Translations under genes and position numbers: made by a program
Shown: positions 27,695 to 36,525 of the stretch, piece after piece
Numbering within the stretch: the first letter of the stretch is position 1
How the letters are laid out: every line of letters starts with the position of its first letter
Assembly (NCBI GenBank): GCA_025994075.1
Contig: JAMQGV010000022.1
Location: 28,053 to 92,052 of the forward strand
Length of the DNA: 64,000 nucleotides
Origin: Vicinamibacteria bacterium
GTDB lineage: Bacteria; Acidobacteriota; Vicinamibacteria; Fen-336
Direction: 5' to 3'
Notes under the pieces: generated by a model
The model's database searches: none
What the model was told of the DNA's origin: nothing
Seen by the model: the letters and a program-made list of their open reading frames with translations, nothing else

Positions 27695-28668
27695 TGGGAA
27701 GGCCCGGGCTGCGGCTGCTGGCCGCCTCGCTGCTGAGCGGCGGCCTGTTGCTGCTGGCCCTGCGCGACGTCGAACCGGGGCGCCTCGCCGCCGCGATCGG
27801 CCACGCCCGCCCCGGGCCGCTGCTGATGGCGCTCGCCCTCGACGCCCTGGTGTTCACGATCAAGGCGGCCAAGTGGCGCTTCGTCTACGCGCCGGTCGGG
27901 CGGCTGCCGCTGCGCTCGTTCTTCGGCGCCATCGCCGTCGGCGCACTCGCCTCGACCGTGGTCCCGCTGCGCCTCGACGAGGTCGCGCGGGCCGCCTGGC
28001 TCGCGCGGGAGGCGGCGGCGCGGCGGAGCGTCGTGCTCGGCACGATCGTCGTCGAGCGACTGCTGGACGCGATCGTGCTGCTCTGCGGCTGCGGCGTCGT
28101 GCTGCTGGCGCTGGGTGGCCGCGGCACGCTGCCCGCCGAGGCGGCCGTGCCGCTCGCCGCCCTGGCCGTCGGGGCGGCCCTCGCCCTCGCCCTGGTCGCC
28201 CGCGGCGCCGACCTGACGCCGTGGGTGCGGCGGCTGCCGCGCTTCGGCGAATCGCTGGCCAGCCGGGTCCACGGCCTCAACGAAGGACTGGCGGCGTTCC
28301 CCCGCCGCGCCCGGCTGCTGGCGGTGTTCGCGTTCGGCGTCGCCGAGTGGACCGTGACGGCGTTCGCCATGCAGTCGGTGCTGGCCGCCTTCGGGGTCTC
28401 GCTGCCGTGGGCGGGCAACCTGGCGCTGGTCGCGGCCAGCTACCTGTCCTTCGCGCTGCCTTCCGCGCCCGGCGCGCTCGGCGTCTTCGAGTACGTCGTC
28501 AAGGCCACGCTGGCCGCGGGCTACGCGCTGCCCGCCGAGCAGGCGCTGGCGGTGGCCCTCGTGCTGCACGCCCTGCTGCTGGTCCCGATCAGCCTGGTCG
28601 GCGCGCTGGTCCTGGCGCGCGCCGGCATCGGACCGTGGCGCCTGGCGCGGCTCGGCGCCGAAGGATGA
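27694..28668 (+). CDS. UPF0104 / AglD-like (LPG synthase TM domain) membrane protein
   Basis: 324 residues with about eight membrane helices. Family features include TIKAAKWRFVYAP, VVPLRLDEVARAAWLAREA, TIVVERLLDAIVLL and SFALPSAPGALGVFEYVVKATL, matching the membrane domain shared by MprF, YbhN and AglD. Members are proposed flippases or partners of lipid-linked sugar transferases, so here it may translocate the glycolipid built by the surrounding enzymes. ATG 27694 is preferred to 27658 because it overlaps the small membrane gene's stop by one base. Confidence 0.85.
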   Translation: MGRPGLRLLAASLLSGGLLLLALRDVEPGRLAAAIGHARPGPLLMALALDALVFTIKAAKWRFVYAPVGRLPLRSFFGAIAVGALASTVVPLRLDEVARAAWLAREAAARRSVVLGTIVVERLLDAIVLLCGCGVVLLALGGRGTLPAEAAVPLAALAVGAALALALVARGADLTPWVRRLPRFGESLASRVHGLNEGLAAFPRRARLLAVFAFGVAEWTVTAFAMQSVLAAFGVSLPWAGNLALVAASYLSFALPSAPGALGVFEYVVKATLAAGYALPAEQALAVALVLHALLLVPISLVGALVLARAGIGPWRLARLGAEG

Positions 28669-28672
28669 GCAC

Positions 28673-29563
28673 ATGCTGCTGCTGACCGGCGCCTCGGGCT
28701 TCGTGGGCGGCCACCTCGCCCGCACGCTCCACGCCCGCGGCGTGGCCTTCCGGGCTCTCGCCCGCTCGGCCCGCAACGGCGAGTGGTTCGCGGCGGCGGG
28801 CGTGCCGGTCGTGCGGGGCGACCTCGGCGACCCGGGCGCCTGCCGTGAGGCCGTCGCCGGCTGCAGCACCGTGGTCCATCTCGCAGCCGCCGCCGACGTC
28901 AGCGATGCCGCGGTCAACCGGCGAGTCAACGTCGCCGGCCTCGACAACCTGCTGAGTGCCGCGCGCGCCGCGGGTGCCCGCCACTTCGTGTTCGTCAGCT
29001 CGACCTGCGCCGGCCGCGAGCGGCGCGACGCCTATGGCGAGACCAAGCGAATAGGCGAAGGCCTGGTGCAGGCGGGCGGCGTTCCGTTCACCATCGTGCG
29101 GCCGACGATGATCTACGGCACCGGCAGCAAGGAATGGGACACGTTCGTGGGCGTGATCCGCCGCAGCCCCGTCGTGCCGATCCTCGGCACCGGCCGCCGC
29201 GTGGTCCAGCCGGTGTGGATCGGCGATGCGGTCGCGGCGCTCGCGGCGCTCGCAGGCGGCGAGCCGCAAGGCCGCGTCTTCGACCTGGCCGGCCCGGCGC
29301 CGATTTCGTTCGACGACCTGGTCCACGCCGTGGCCCGCGCGCTGGGCGTGCGGCGCCGAATCGTGCACGTGCCGGTCGCGCCGGTGCTGCTGCTGGCCCG
29401 CGCGCTGGGCCGCCTCTCCACGCACGTGCCGCTGACGGTTGACCAGGTGCTGGCCTTCACGCAGGATACCCAGGTGGATCCCGGGCCGTTGATGCGTGAG
29501 ATCGCTCACACTCCGCTGCCGATCGAGGTCGGACTCGGGCGCGAGGTACGGCCGGCGCGATGA
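28673..29563 (+). CDS. NAD(P)-dependent atypical SDR epimerase
   Basis: 296 residues. Begins MLLLTGASGFVGGHLARTLH; VVHLAAAADVSDA, FVSSTCAGRE and YGETK follow, so the Tyr-Lys catalytic pair is present and the Ser is shifted as in atypical SDRs. The C-terminus is variable (PVWIGDAVAALAALAGGE, FDLAGPAPISFDDLV). Members act as sugar epimerases or reductases, or as electron-transfer assembly proteins like NDUFA9; the first fits the context. AAGGATGA provides a ribosome-binding site 4 nt from the upstream stop. The stop overlaps the radical SAM start. Confidence 0.82.
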   Translation: MLLLTGASGFVGGHLARTLHARGVAFRALARSARNGEWFAAAGVPVVRGDLGDPGACREAVAGCSTVVHLAAAADVSDAAVNRRVNVAGLDNLLSAARAAGARHFVFVSSTCAGRERRDAYGETKRIGEGLVQAGGVPFTIVRPTMIYGTGSKEWDTFVGVIRRSPVVPILGTGRRVVQPVWIGDAVAALAALAGGEPQGRVFDLAGPAPISFDDLVHAVARALGVRRRIVHVPVAPVLLLARALGRLSTHVPLTVDQVLAFTQDTQVDPGPLMREIAHTPLPIEVGLGREVRPAR

Positions 29564-30969
29564 AGGTCCTGCTCCTCAACCCGCCCTACCCCAAGCGCGT
29601 GATGCGGCGCTGGGTGGCCTCGTACCACGCACCCAACTTCCTCAACCCGCCGCTCGAGCTGATGGGGCTGGGCGCGATCCTGCGCCGCTGGAAGGGGCGC
29701 GACGACGTGCGCCTGATCGACGCCATCGCCCTCGGCTGGGACGAGGCGCGGGTGCAGGCCGAGATCGCGCGCGACCAGCCCGGGCTGCTGGTGACGCTGG
29801 CGGGCTTCAACACGTTCCCGCGCGACCTCGCGTGCCTGAACCGCATCGCGGCGCGCTTCCCGGCGCTGCGCATCGCGCTGTTCGGCTACCTGCCGACCCA
29901 GTTCCCCGACCAGGTGCTGGACCGCAGCCGCGTCCACTACGTGATCCGCGACGAACCCGAGCTCGTGTTCTCCGAGCTCTACGACGCGCTGCTCGCGGGG
30001 CGCGGCGACCTGTCCGGAGTGCGCGGGCTGGCCTGGAAGGACGCGGCGGGCGGCATCCACGTCAACCCGGAGCGCGGGCGCCAGGCCGAGCTCGACGCGC
30101 TGCCGTTCGCCGACCACTCGCTGGTCCCGCTCGAGCTCTACAACGAGTCGTACCTGGAGCGCCCGATCGGCACGATCATGTCCGAGCGCGGCTGCCCGTA
30201 CCGCTGCAACTACTGCGTGCGCACGTTCGGCGAGAAGCTCTACTCGCGCTCGGCGGACAGCATCCTGTCGGAGATCGAGGCACTGCGCCGCGACCACGGC
30301 ATCCGCAACCTGCGCTTCATGGACGACACCTTCACGCTCAACCGGGCCCGCACCCTGCGGTTGTGCGAGGGCCTCGTCGAGCGCGGGCTGGACGTCGCCT
30401 GGACCTGCCTGACCCGGGTCGACACGGTCGACGCCGAACTCCTGGCCGCGATGAAGCGGGCGGGATGCCGGCGGATGTACGTCGGGGTGGAGAGCGGTTC
30501 CCAGCGCGTGCTCGACTACTACAAGAAGGGGCTGACGCTCGACAAGATCCGCCGCCAGATGGCGGTGATCCGGGACAGCGGCGTCGAGTGCTCGGTCTTC
30601 TTCATCGTCGGCGCGCCGATCGAGACCGACGACGACGTCGCGGCCAGCATCGCCCTCGCCTGCGAGCTGGACCTCGACTACGTGATCGTCACCAAGACCC
30701 AGTACTGGCCCGGCACCGGGCTGTTCGCCGAAACCGGCGAGCAGGTCGACTTCGACCCGTTCACCGAGCGCGAGCTGGTCTACCGGCCCCCGAACTACGA
30801 CCGGGTCGAGGCCTGGCAACGCCGCTTCTACCGCGAGTTCTACTTCCGGCCGCGCTACTTCGCGAAACGTTTCGGCACGCTGCTGCGCTCGCCGCGCGAC
30901 ACTCTGGTCGGCTTCGGGAAGCTGGTGGCCTACACGTTCGGGCCGCGCACCTCGGACGACTTCATCTGA
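29560..30969 (+). CDS. B12-binding-type radical SAM protein
   Basis: 469 residues. The N-terminal Rossmann domain (MKVLLLNPPYPK to about 140) resembles the cobalamin-binding domain, but the DxHxxG cobalt-ligand motif is not evident. The radical SAM core carries C212, C216, C219 (CPYRCNYC) and continues with RFMDDTFTLNRAR, YVGVESGSQRVLD and VFFIVGAPIETDDD. Such class B enzymes methylate unactivated carbons or rearrange lipids (HpnJ, BchE, fosfomycin-type methylases). Here it could C-methylate or remodel the lipid or sugar of the locus. ATGA overlap with the preceding SDR. End of the coupled run. Confidence 0.88.
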   Translation: MKVLLLNPPYPKRVMRRWVASYHAPNFLNPPLELMGLGAILRRWKGRDDVRLIDAIALGWDEARVQAEIARDQPGLLVTLAGFNTFPRDLACLNRIAARFPALRIALFGYLPTQFPDQVLDRSRVHYVIRDEPELVFSELYDALLAGRGDLSGVRGLAWKDAAGGIHVNPERGRQAELDALPFADHSLVPLELYNESYLERPIGTIMSERGCPYRCNYCVRTFGEKLYSRSADSILSEIEALRRDHGIRNLRFMDDTFTLNRARTLRLCEGLVERGLDVAWTCLTRVDTVDAELLAAMKRAGCRRMYVGVESGSQRVLDYYKKGLTLDKIRRQMAVIRDSGVECSVFFIVGAPIETDDDVAASIALACELDLDYVIVTKTQYWPGTGLFAETGEQVDFDPFTERELVYRPPNYDRVEAWQRRFYREFYFRPRYFAKRFGTLLRSPRDTLVGFGKLVAYTFGPRTSDDFI

Positions 30970-30995
30970 TCGGCGCGCGCGCGGGCGTCGCCTCC

Positions 30996-32690
30996 GTGCC
31001 GCGCCTGGCGTGGGTCGTCGTGGCGCTGGCCGTGGCCGTCACCTCGTGGCCCTACGTCGAGGCGGCCTGGCGCACGCCGCCCGGCCGCGCCTTCCTGGGT
31101 CTCGTCGGCCCCTACGCCAACGACCAGGCGTTCTACCTGAGCTGGGGCGCGCGCCAAGCCTTGGACGGGCACCTGCTCTTCGAGGACAAGTTCAACGGCC
31201 ACGCGGAGCGCCGTGCCGTCTTCAACCCGCTGTGGCTGGCGATGGGCGGGCTGGCCCGGCTCACCGGGCTGCCCCTGATCGCGACCTTCCACCTGGCGCG
31301 GGTCGCGGGTGGCGTGCTGCTGCTGCTGGCGGCCCTCGCCTGGTTCCGCCACGCGGGCCTCTCCCCGCGATGGCAGGCCTGGGCGCTGGCGATGCTGGCG
31401 TTCGGATCGGGCCTCGGCGCGTACGCGATCCCGCTGGCCCGCTGGGGCGACGGCAGCGGCTTCTCGACGCTGCCCGTCGAGCGGATCACCCCCGATCTCT
31501 GGGTCGTCGAGTCCAACGTGTTCCTGACCCTGCTCGGCGAGTGCGTGCTGCCGGCGGCGACGGCGCTGCTGCTCTGGAGCCTCCGGGCCGGGCTCGACGC
31601 GCTCGACGGGTCGCCGCGCGATGCGGCCTGGGCCGGCGCCCGAGTGCTGCTGCTGGGCACGGTCTACCCCTACGGCGTGATCTCCACGTGGTCGATGCTG
31701 GCGGCCCTGGCATCGTGGCGCGTGCTTTCCGGAGCGCGGCCGGGCGTCGTCGCGCGGCGGTGGGCCACTCTCGTCGCTGTCTCGGCGCCGATCGTCGCCT
31801 ACGACTACTGGCTCGTGTGGTCCGATCCCCGCCTCACCGTCGGCCAGGCGCTCTACGCCTCGCCCTCGCCCGCGGCGTACGCGATGGGCTTCGGCGTGTT
31901 CACCGCGCTGGCGGGGGTCGGCGCGGTGGTCGCCTGGCGCTCGCGGCTGGACTCGCGCCGGGTGCTCGTCGTCTGGGCCGCAGCCAACCTGGGCCAGACC
32001 TACCTGTCGATCGAGTGGATCCCGTTCCAGCTCCAGCTCGTGCTCGGGCTCCCGGTGCCGCTGGTAGGGCTCTCGGCGCTCGCGCTGGCACGCCTGTTCG
32101 AGCCGCTCGCCGGCGCCGCGAGGAGAGCGGGCGTGGTCGCCCTGGCCCTGCTCTCGCTCGCGGCCTGCGGAACCAGCGTCTTCCACTGGCTGGACGCTCG
32201 AGCGGCCACGGGCCGGGGCCGGCTGCCCGAGTACGTCGCGACGGACGTGCTGGCTGCGCTCCGCTTCCTCGACGCCCAGGCCTCCGACGAGGACGTCGTG
32301 CTGGCGGCGCCCGCAATCTCGCCGTTCGTCTCGCTCGTCGCGGGCACCCGCATGTTCAGCGCCGACTACCAGGCGCCGACCGCCGACTACCCGCGGAAGG
32401 CCGCGCTGGTCCGGAGCCTGGCGGCGCCCAGCGGACTGCACCACGCCGAGGCGCTGCTGCAGGCGCTGCGCAACGAGCGGGTGGCGTGGCTGCTGTGCGA
32501 AGGCGAGTTGCGGCGGCTGGGCGATGGCGGCCTCGAGCGCCGGCTCGATCGCATGCCGGGGCTGCGACTCGCGTTCTCGAGCGGAGGCGCGCGGGTCTAC
32601 CAGGTGCTGCCGCGCGAGGCCAGCCAGATCCAGCCCACCGCCGCCAGCAGCGACGTCCAGAGCCCCGCCGACAGCCCCGGCGGCTGGTAG
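30996..32690 (+). CDS. Multi-pass membrane protein, GT-C-like
   Basis: 564 residues with about ten predicted membrane helices and a C-terminal soluble part from about residue 430. The first periplasmic loop has PYANDQAFYLSWGARQAL, an acidic patch where GT-C transferases carry their catalytic Asp. No named family is certain. GTG 30996 is the likely start; a CTG at 30966 overlapping the radical SAM stop (CTGA) would couple translation but adds 10 unsupported residues. The final 94 nt overlap, tail to tail, the coding end of the opposite YfhO-like gene. Confidence 0.75.
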   Translation: MPRLAWVVVALAVAVTSWPYVEAAWRTPPGRAFLGLVGPYANDQAFYLSWGARQALDGHLLFEDKFNGHAERRAVFNPLWLAMGGLARLTGLPLIATFHLARVAGGVLLLLAALAWFRHAGLSPRWQAWALAMLAFGSGLGAYAIPLARWGDGSGFSTLPVERITPDLWVVESNVFLTLLGECVLPAATALLLWSLRAGLDALDGSPRDAAWAGARVLLLGTVYPYGVISTWSMLAALASWRVLSGARPGVVARRWATLVAVSAPIVAYDYWLVWSDPRLTVGQALYASPSPAAYAMGFGVFTALAGVGAVVAWRSRLDSRRVLVVWAAANLGQTYLSIEWIPFQLQLVLGLPVPLVGLSALALARLFEPLAGAARRAGVVALALLSLAACGTSVFHWLDARAATGRGRLPEYVATDVLAALRFLDAQASDEDVVLAAPAISPFVSLVAGTRMFSADYQAPTADYPRKAALVRSLAAPSGLHHAEALLQALRNERVAWLLCEGELRRLGDGGLERRLDRMPGLRLAFSSGGARVYQVLPREASQIQPTAASSDVQSPADSPGGW

Positions 32691-34816
32691 CGCCATTCGA
32701 CCCGGTGCCGCCCGGCGGGCACGGTGACGGCGCGGAGGAATCCGTGCGCGACCAGCGCCGGCGCCGCGTCCGCGCCGATCCGGGCCCGCCAGCCGCCCGC
32801 CCAGGCCTCGGCCAGCACCAGGAGCGCCGGCTCGCGGGCCGACACGTCGATCGTGACGGTGCGGCCGTCGCGCGCGACGATCTCGGCCCGGTCCTCGCGC
32901 GCCGCGTCGCGCGACGGCAGCCAGCGCGGCGCGGACTCGAGCGTCACCCACGACCGCGGGTCCCGCTGATCGCCCCGGGTGAGCCGCGCGAGCGCCTGTT
33001 CGGCGCTGGCCACGACCCACTCGCGCGCGAGGAACGCCCGCGGCGCCGGCGCCCGGCGGCACCACACGACCGGAGGGCCGCTGACGCACGCCTCGTAGGA
33101 CGCGGCGAGCCAGTCCGGCGCGAAGCCGTCGGCAGGCCCCACCACCCGCTCCACGCCGAGCAGGTCCAGCACCCGCGGCCCCGGCTCTGCGAGCGCGGCG
33201 CGCGAGCGCCACAGCGTGGCCGTGTGGCGCAGGTCGAACTGGGCCGTCGCCGCGAGCCCGGCGAGCAGGTGGAGGTTCGGGGGCGCGGCGCGAGCGACGC
33301 GGTGGAAGCTCTCGGCGTCCTGAGGACGCGACGGCGCGTCCCAGACCTGCAGCGGGAGCAGCCGCCCTTCGGCCCCGAGCCCCGGGGCCAGGCGCGCGAT
33401 CTCGGCTTCGGCCCTCGCGTAAGCGTCGGCCGCCAGGCCCTCGGGCCGCGGCCCGAGGGCGACTCCGCCGGCCAGGATCGCGAAGAAGGCGGCGGCCGTG
33501 GCTGGGCGCCCCAGGCGATGGCGGGCCGCGACTGCGGTCCCGCCCACGAGGCTCGCCAGAGCCAGCGCCAGCGCGTCCTCGCGCCGGGCGCCCGCCAGCC
33601 CCGCGTCCGCGCTCGCCGTGAACGCGATCGCGGCGAGGCCGAACCCGACGATCGCACCAGCGGCGGCCAGGCGACCGCGGCCTAGCGGTTGGCCGCTCAG
33701 CACCCGCTCCAGCCCCCGCGCGGCGAGCACGGCCGCGGCCACGACGAACCAGAGCAGCACGTGGCCGGGCCAGCGGAAGAAGGCGAACGGCGGCCAGCCC
33801 CACAGCCAACCCGCCGCCGCGTGGAGCTCGCGCGAACTGGTCGCGACGGCCAGCAGCGCGACGGCGCTCCACAGCGCGCTGGCGCGATCGCGAGACAGGC
33901 CGAGCGGGGCCAGCAGCAGCGTGGTGAAGCCGGTGAAGAACAGCAGGCCCTCCTCCCACACCGGAGGCTGTGGACCGCGGTAGCTCGAGAAGCGCTCGCC
34001 GTGGAAGCGGGGCGACCATGCGGTCAGCGCGAGCGAAGCCGGCAGGAAGTGCTCCCGGGGGGCCGCGGCCCGGCCGGCGTCCGCACGCGTGCTCTCGGCC
34101 AGGAACGCCGCCGTCGGCGCCAGCTGGACGGCCGCGAGCAGGCTGCCGAGCACGAGCGGGACCAGCAGCGCGAGCAGCCGCCGGCGCCAGCCGGCTGCGC
34201 CGGAGGCGAGCATGCAGGCGGCGAAGAGCAGCGCCGCGAGCCAGGTCCCCAGCGGGTCGCCGGCGAAGTGCATGGTGGCGACCACGGCGGCGGCCGCGGC
34301 GAGCCAGCGCGGACGCCCGTGGTCGACGAAGCGCTGGCCGCAGAACAGCAGCCAGGGCGTCGCCGCGATCACCGCGAGGAAGCCGGGCAGCACGTGCATC
34401 ACCAGCGCGAAGCTCGAGAACGTGACGGTCGCGGCTCCCAGCGCCGCCGGCACGCGGCCGCTCCGCTGGCGCAGGAAGAGATAGGCCCCGAGCGCGAGGG
34501 TCACCTGGTGGAACAGGATCGTCGCGTTGAGCGCGGCCTCCCGCGGCAGCGCGAGGTAGAGCCAGGAGACCGGGTGGAGCAGCGCGGCCTGGCCTTCGGC
34601 GAAGAGCGGAAAGCCCGCGAGCAGGTGGGCGCACCAGAACGGGAACTCTCCGTGCCGCAGGTGCTCGAAGGCGTGGGCGCGCAGCGGGTGGTCCATGAAC
34701 GCCAGGTCCACCTGGTAGAACACCTGGCGCAGCGTCGCGAACGGCCAGGAGCAGGCGAGCACGGCGAGCGCAAGACCCGCCATGGCCGCCGCGTCCGCCC
34801 GCGTGAGCGGGAACAC
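32597..34816 (-). CDS. YfhO-like membrane protein
   Basis: 739 residues with many membrane helices (to about 440), a large periplasmic domain (about 440-710: VWDAPSRPQDAESF, HLLAGLAATAQFD, LDLLGVERVVGP, AREPALLVLAEAWAGGWRA) and a last helix. The C-terminal VPAGRHRVEWRYQPPGLSAGL is typical of the bacterial YfhO family, GT-C-fold proteins used for glycosylating cell-wall polymers in the periplasm. Three such genes lie in this window. GTG 34816 is the chosen start; ATG 34783 would begin inside the first helix. Divergent from the following GT-C gene over 56 bp. Confidence 0.82.
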   Translation of the reverse strand: MFPLTRADAAAMAGLALAVLACSWPFATLRQVFYQVDLAFMDHPLRAHAFEHLRHGEFPFWCAHLLAGFPLFAEGQAALLHPVSWLYLALPREAALNATILFHQVTLALGAYLFLRQRSGRVPAALGAATVTFSSFALVMHVLPGFLAVIAATPWLLFCGQRFVDHGRPRWLAAAAAVVATMHFAGDPLGTWLAALLFAACMLASGAAGWRRRLLALLVPLVLGSLLAAVQLAPTAAFLAESTRADAGRAAAPREHFLPASLALTAWSPRFHGERFSSYRGPQPPVWEEGLLFFTGFTTLLLAPLGLSRDRASALWSAVALLAVATSSRELHAAAGWLWGWPPFAFFRWPGHVLLWFVVAAAVLAARGLERVLSGQPLGRGRLAAAGAIVGFGLAAIAFTASADAGLAGARREDALALALASLVGGTAVAARHRLGRPATAAAFFAILAGGVALGPRPEGLAADAYARAEAEIARLAPGLGAEGRLLPLQVWDAPSRPQDAESFHRVARAAPPNLHLLAGLAATAQFDLRHTATLWRSRAALAEPGPRVLDLLGVERVVGPADGFAPDWLAASYEACVSGPPVVWCRRAPAPRAFLAREWVVASAEQALARLTRGDQRDPRSWVTLESAPRWLPSRDAAREDRAEIVARDGRTVTIDVSAREPALLVLAEAWAGGWRARIGADAAPALVAHGFLRAVTVPAGRHRVEWRYQPPGLSAGLWTSLLAAVGWIWLASRGSTW

Positions 34817-34855
34817 GGTCGTTTCGTCGCGGCGCGCCGGGCCTTCCACGGCGTG

Positions 34856-34861
34856 TACGAT
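34856..34861 (+). promoter_or_regulatory. Candidate -10 for the GT-C gene at 34873
   Basis: TACGAT, 11 nt before the ATG, inside the inverted repeat GTGTA-CGA-TACAC (34853-34865). The symmetrical element could serve both divergent genes or bind a dimeric regulator. Confidence 0.35.
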
Positions 34862-34872
34862 ACACGCGCGAG

Positions 34873-36525
34873 ATGAACGCTCAGTCGACGGCGGGGCGGG
34901 GCGGGGCACCACTGCTGCTGGGAGCCATCGCGCTGCTGGCGGCGCTGGCCGCCGGTCTCGACCGGCCGATCCACATCGACGACGACGTGTACCTGTGGAG
35001 CGCGCGCCGGATCCTGGCCGATCCCGCGGACCCGCTCGGCGGCGAGGGCACCTTCATCGGCGAGCGCGGGCCGCTGTACCACTTCATCCAGCACCCGCCG
35101 CTGCTGTCCTATTACCAGGCCGCAGTGACCGCGCTCGCCGGCGGCGAGCGCGAGCGCGCGCTGCACCTCGCCTACTGGCTGTTCCCGATCGGCGCCGCGG
35201 TGGCGCTGCGCGACCTCGCACGCCGCTTCACGTCGCTGCCGCTGGCGGCCACCGCGCTGGTGCTGTCGACGCCGGCCTTCCTGGTGATGTCGCACGGGCT
35301 GATGACCGACGTCCCGTTCCTGGCGCTGTGGCTCGGGTCCGTCGCGGCCGGCGTGCGCGCGGTCGACGGCGGCGGCGCGGGCGCCCGCCTGGCCTGCGGG
35401 GCGTTCGCCGCCCTCGCGACCTTCGTGCAGTACCGCGGGCTGCTGCTGGTGCCGCTGCTGCTCGTGTACCCGTGGTTGCGCGGGCAACCGTTGCGCCCGC
35501 TGCTCGCCGCGCTGCTGCCGACGCCGCTGCTGTTCGCGGCGTGGTGCCTGTGGACCTGGCGCACGCTGGGCGTCGCCCACCCGCTCGACGCCGGCTCGTG
35601 GATCCCGTTCGACGGCGGCCGCGTGACCTTCGACGCCGTCGCCTACGTGGCGCTGCTGGGAGGCACGACGGTCTTCGGCCCGCTGTGGCTGCTGGTCGCG
35701 CACCGGCTCGGCGCCGGGGCCCGCAGCTTCGGCCTCGTCGTGGCCCTGACGGCGGCCGCGACGTTCGCCTGGACGGGCGAGTACACGCCGGCACAACGGT
35801 TGGCGTTCGCCGCCTTCTTCGCCTGCGGCGCCGCGGCCCTCGTCTCCCTGGCCGCTGCCCGGCGCGGCCTCGAACGCGAGGCGGGCCGCGACGACGCCTT
35901 CCTGTTGCTGATGGCGGTGGTGCCGCTCGTCTCCCAGGTCGCGCTCAACCTGTTCGCGTCCGCCCGCAGCCTGCTGGTCGCGCTTCCTTTCGTGGTGCTG
36001 GTCACGCTGCGCGGGCTCGAACGCCGGCAGCCGGCGCCCGCGCTCGCGCGCGACGCCTGGCTCGCCGCCGGGGCGACGCTGCTGCTCGCCGCTGCGGTGG
36101 CAGCGGCCGATTACCGGTTCGCGCAGGCCCAGCGCGAGGTCGCGCAGCAGGCCGCAGCGCTGCGCCCGCGCGGCGGCGGCCGCTGGTTCACCGGCGAGTG
36201 GGGCTTCCGCCATTACATGGAGCGCGCGGGCTTCCGCCCGCTCGCGTCGGACGGTGCCGGCATCGCCGCGGGCGACCTGGTCGTGATCCCGGAAGTGCCG
36301 TGCCCCGCGCCGCTGGCCGACGAGCTGGCCGTGCGGCTGCGGCCCGTCGCGGAGCTCTCTCCGCGCACCCGCTTCCCGCTCAAGGTGATGAGCTTCGAGG
36401 CGCGCGCCGGCTTCTACTCGAACTTCCACGGGCTGCTGCCCTTCGCGCTCTCCGCGGCGCCGCTGGAGCGAGCCCGGGTCTACGCGGTCGCTGGCCCGCC
36501 GCGCCCCCCCGGAGACCCGTGGTGA
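34873..36525 (+). CDS. GT39/ArnT-like membrane glycosyltransferase
   Basis: 550 residues with about eleven helices. The first loop has RPIHIDDDVYLWSARRIL, the acidic motif of the dolichyl-phosphate-mannose/ArnT GT-C group, and further on PLYHFIQHPPLLSYYQA and VMSHGLMTDVPFLALW. The C-terminal soluble part (from about 420) is of unknown function. It should move a sugar from an undecaprenyl carrier to an acceptor on the periplasmic side. Its TGA overlaps the next gene's GTG. The polyprenyl-phosphate sugar may come from one of the GT2 enzymes nearby. Confidence 0.82.
   Translation: MNAQSTAGRGGAPLLLGAIALLAALAAGLDRPIHIDDDVYLWSARRILADPADPLGGEGTFIGERGPLYHFIQHPPLLSYYQAAVTALAGGERERALHLAYWLFPIGAAVALRDLARRFTSLPLAATALVLSTPAFLVMSHGLMTDVPFLALWLGSVAAGVRAVDGGGAGARLACGAFAALATFVQYRGLLLVPLLLVYPWLRGQPLRPLLAALLPTPLLFAAWCLWTWRTLGVAHPLDAGSWIPFDGGRVTFDAVAYVALLGGTTVFGPLWLLVAHRLGAGARSFGLVVALTAAATFAWTGEYTPAQRLAFAAFFACGAAALVSLAAARRGLEREAGRDDAFLLLMAVVPLVSQVALNLFASARSLLVALPFVVLVTLRGLERRQPAPALARDAWLAAGATLLLAAAVAAADYRFAQAQREVAQQAAALRPRGGGRWFTGEWGFRHYMERAGFRPLASDGAGIAAGDLVVIPEVPCPAPLADELAVRLRPVAELSPRTRFPLKVMSFEARAGFYSNFHGLLPFALSAAPLERARVYAVAGPPRPPGDPW

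Noticed and set aside
30930..34865. A 1311-codon minus-strand open frame
   Set aside because: Composition is extremely Arg/Ala/Gly/Pro-rich, and it is a shadow of the YfhO-like gene in another frame and of the plus-strand membrane gene.
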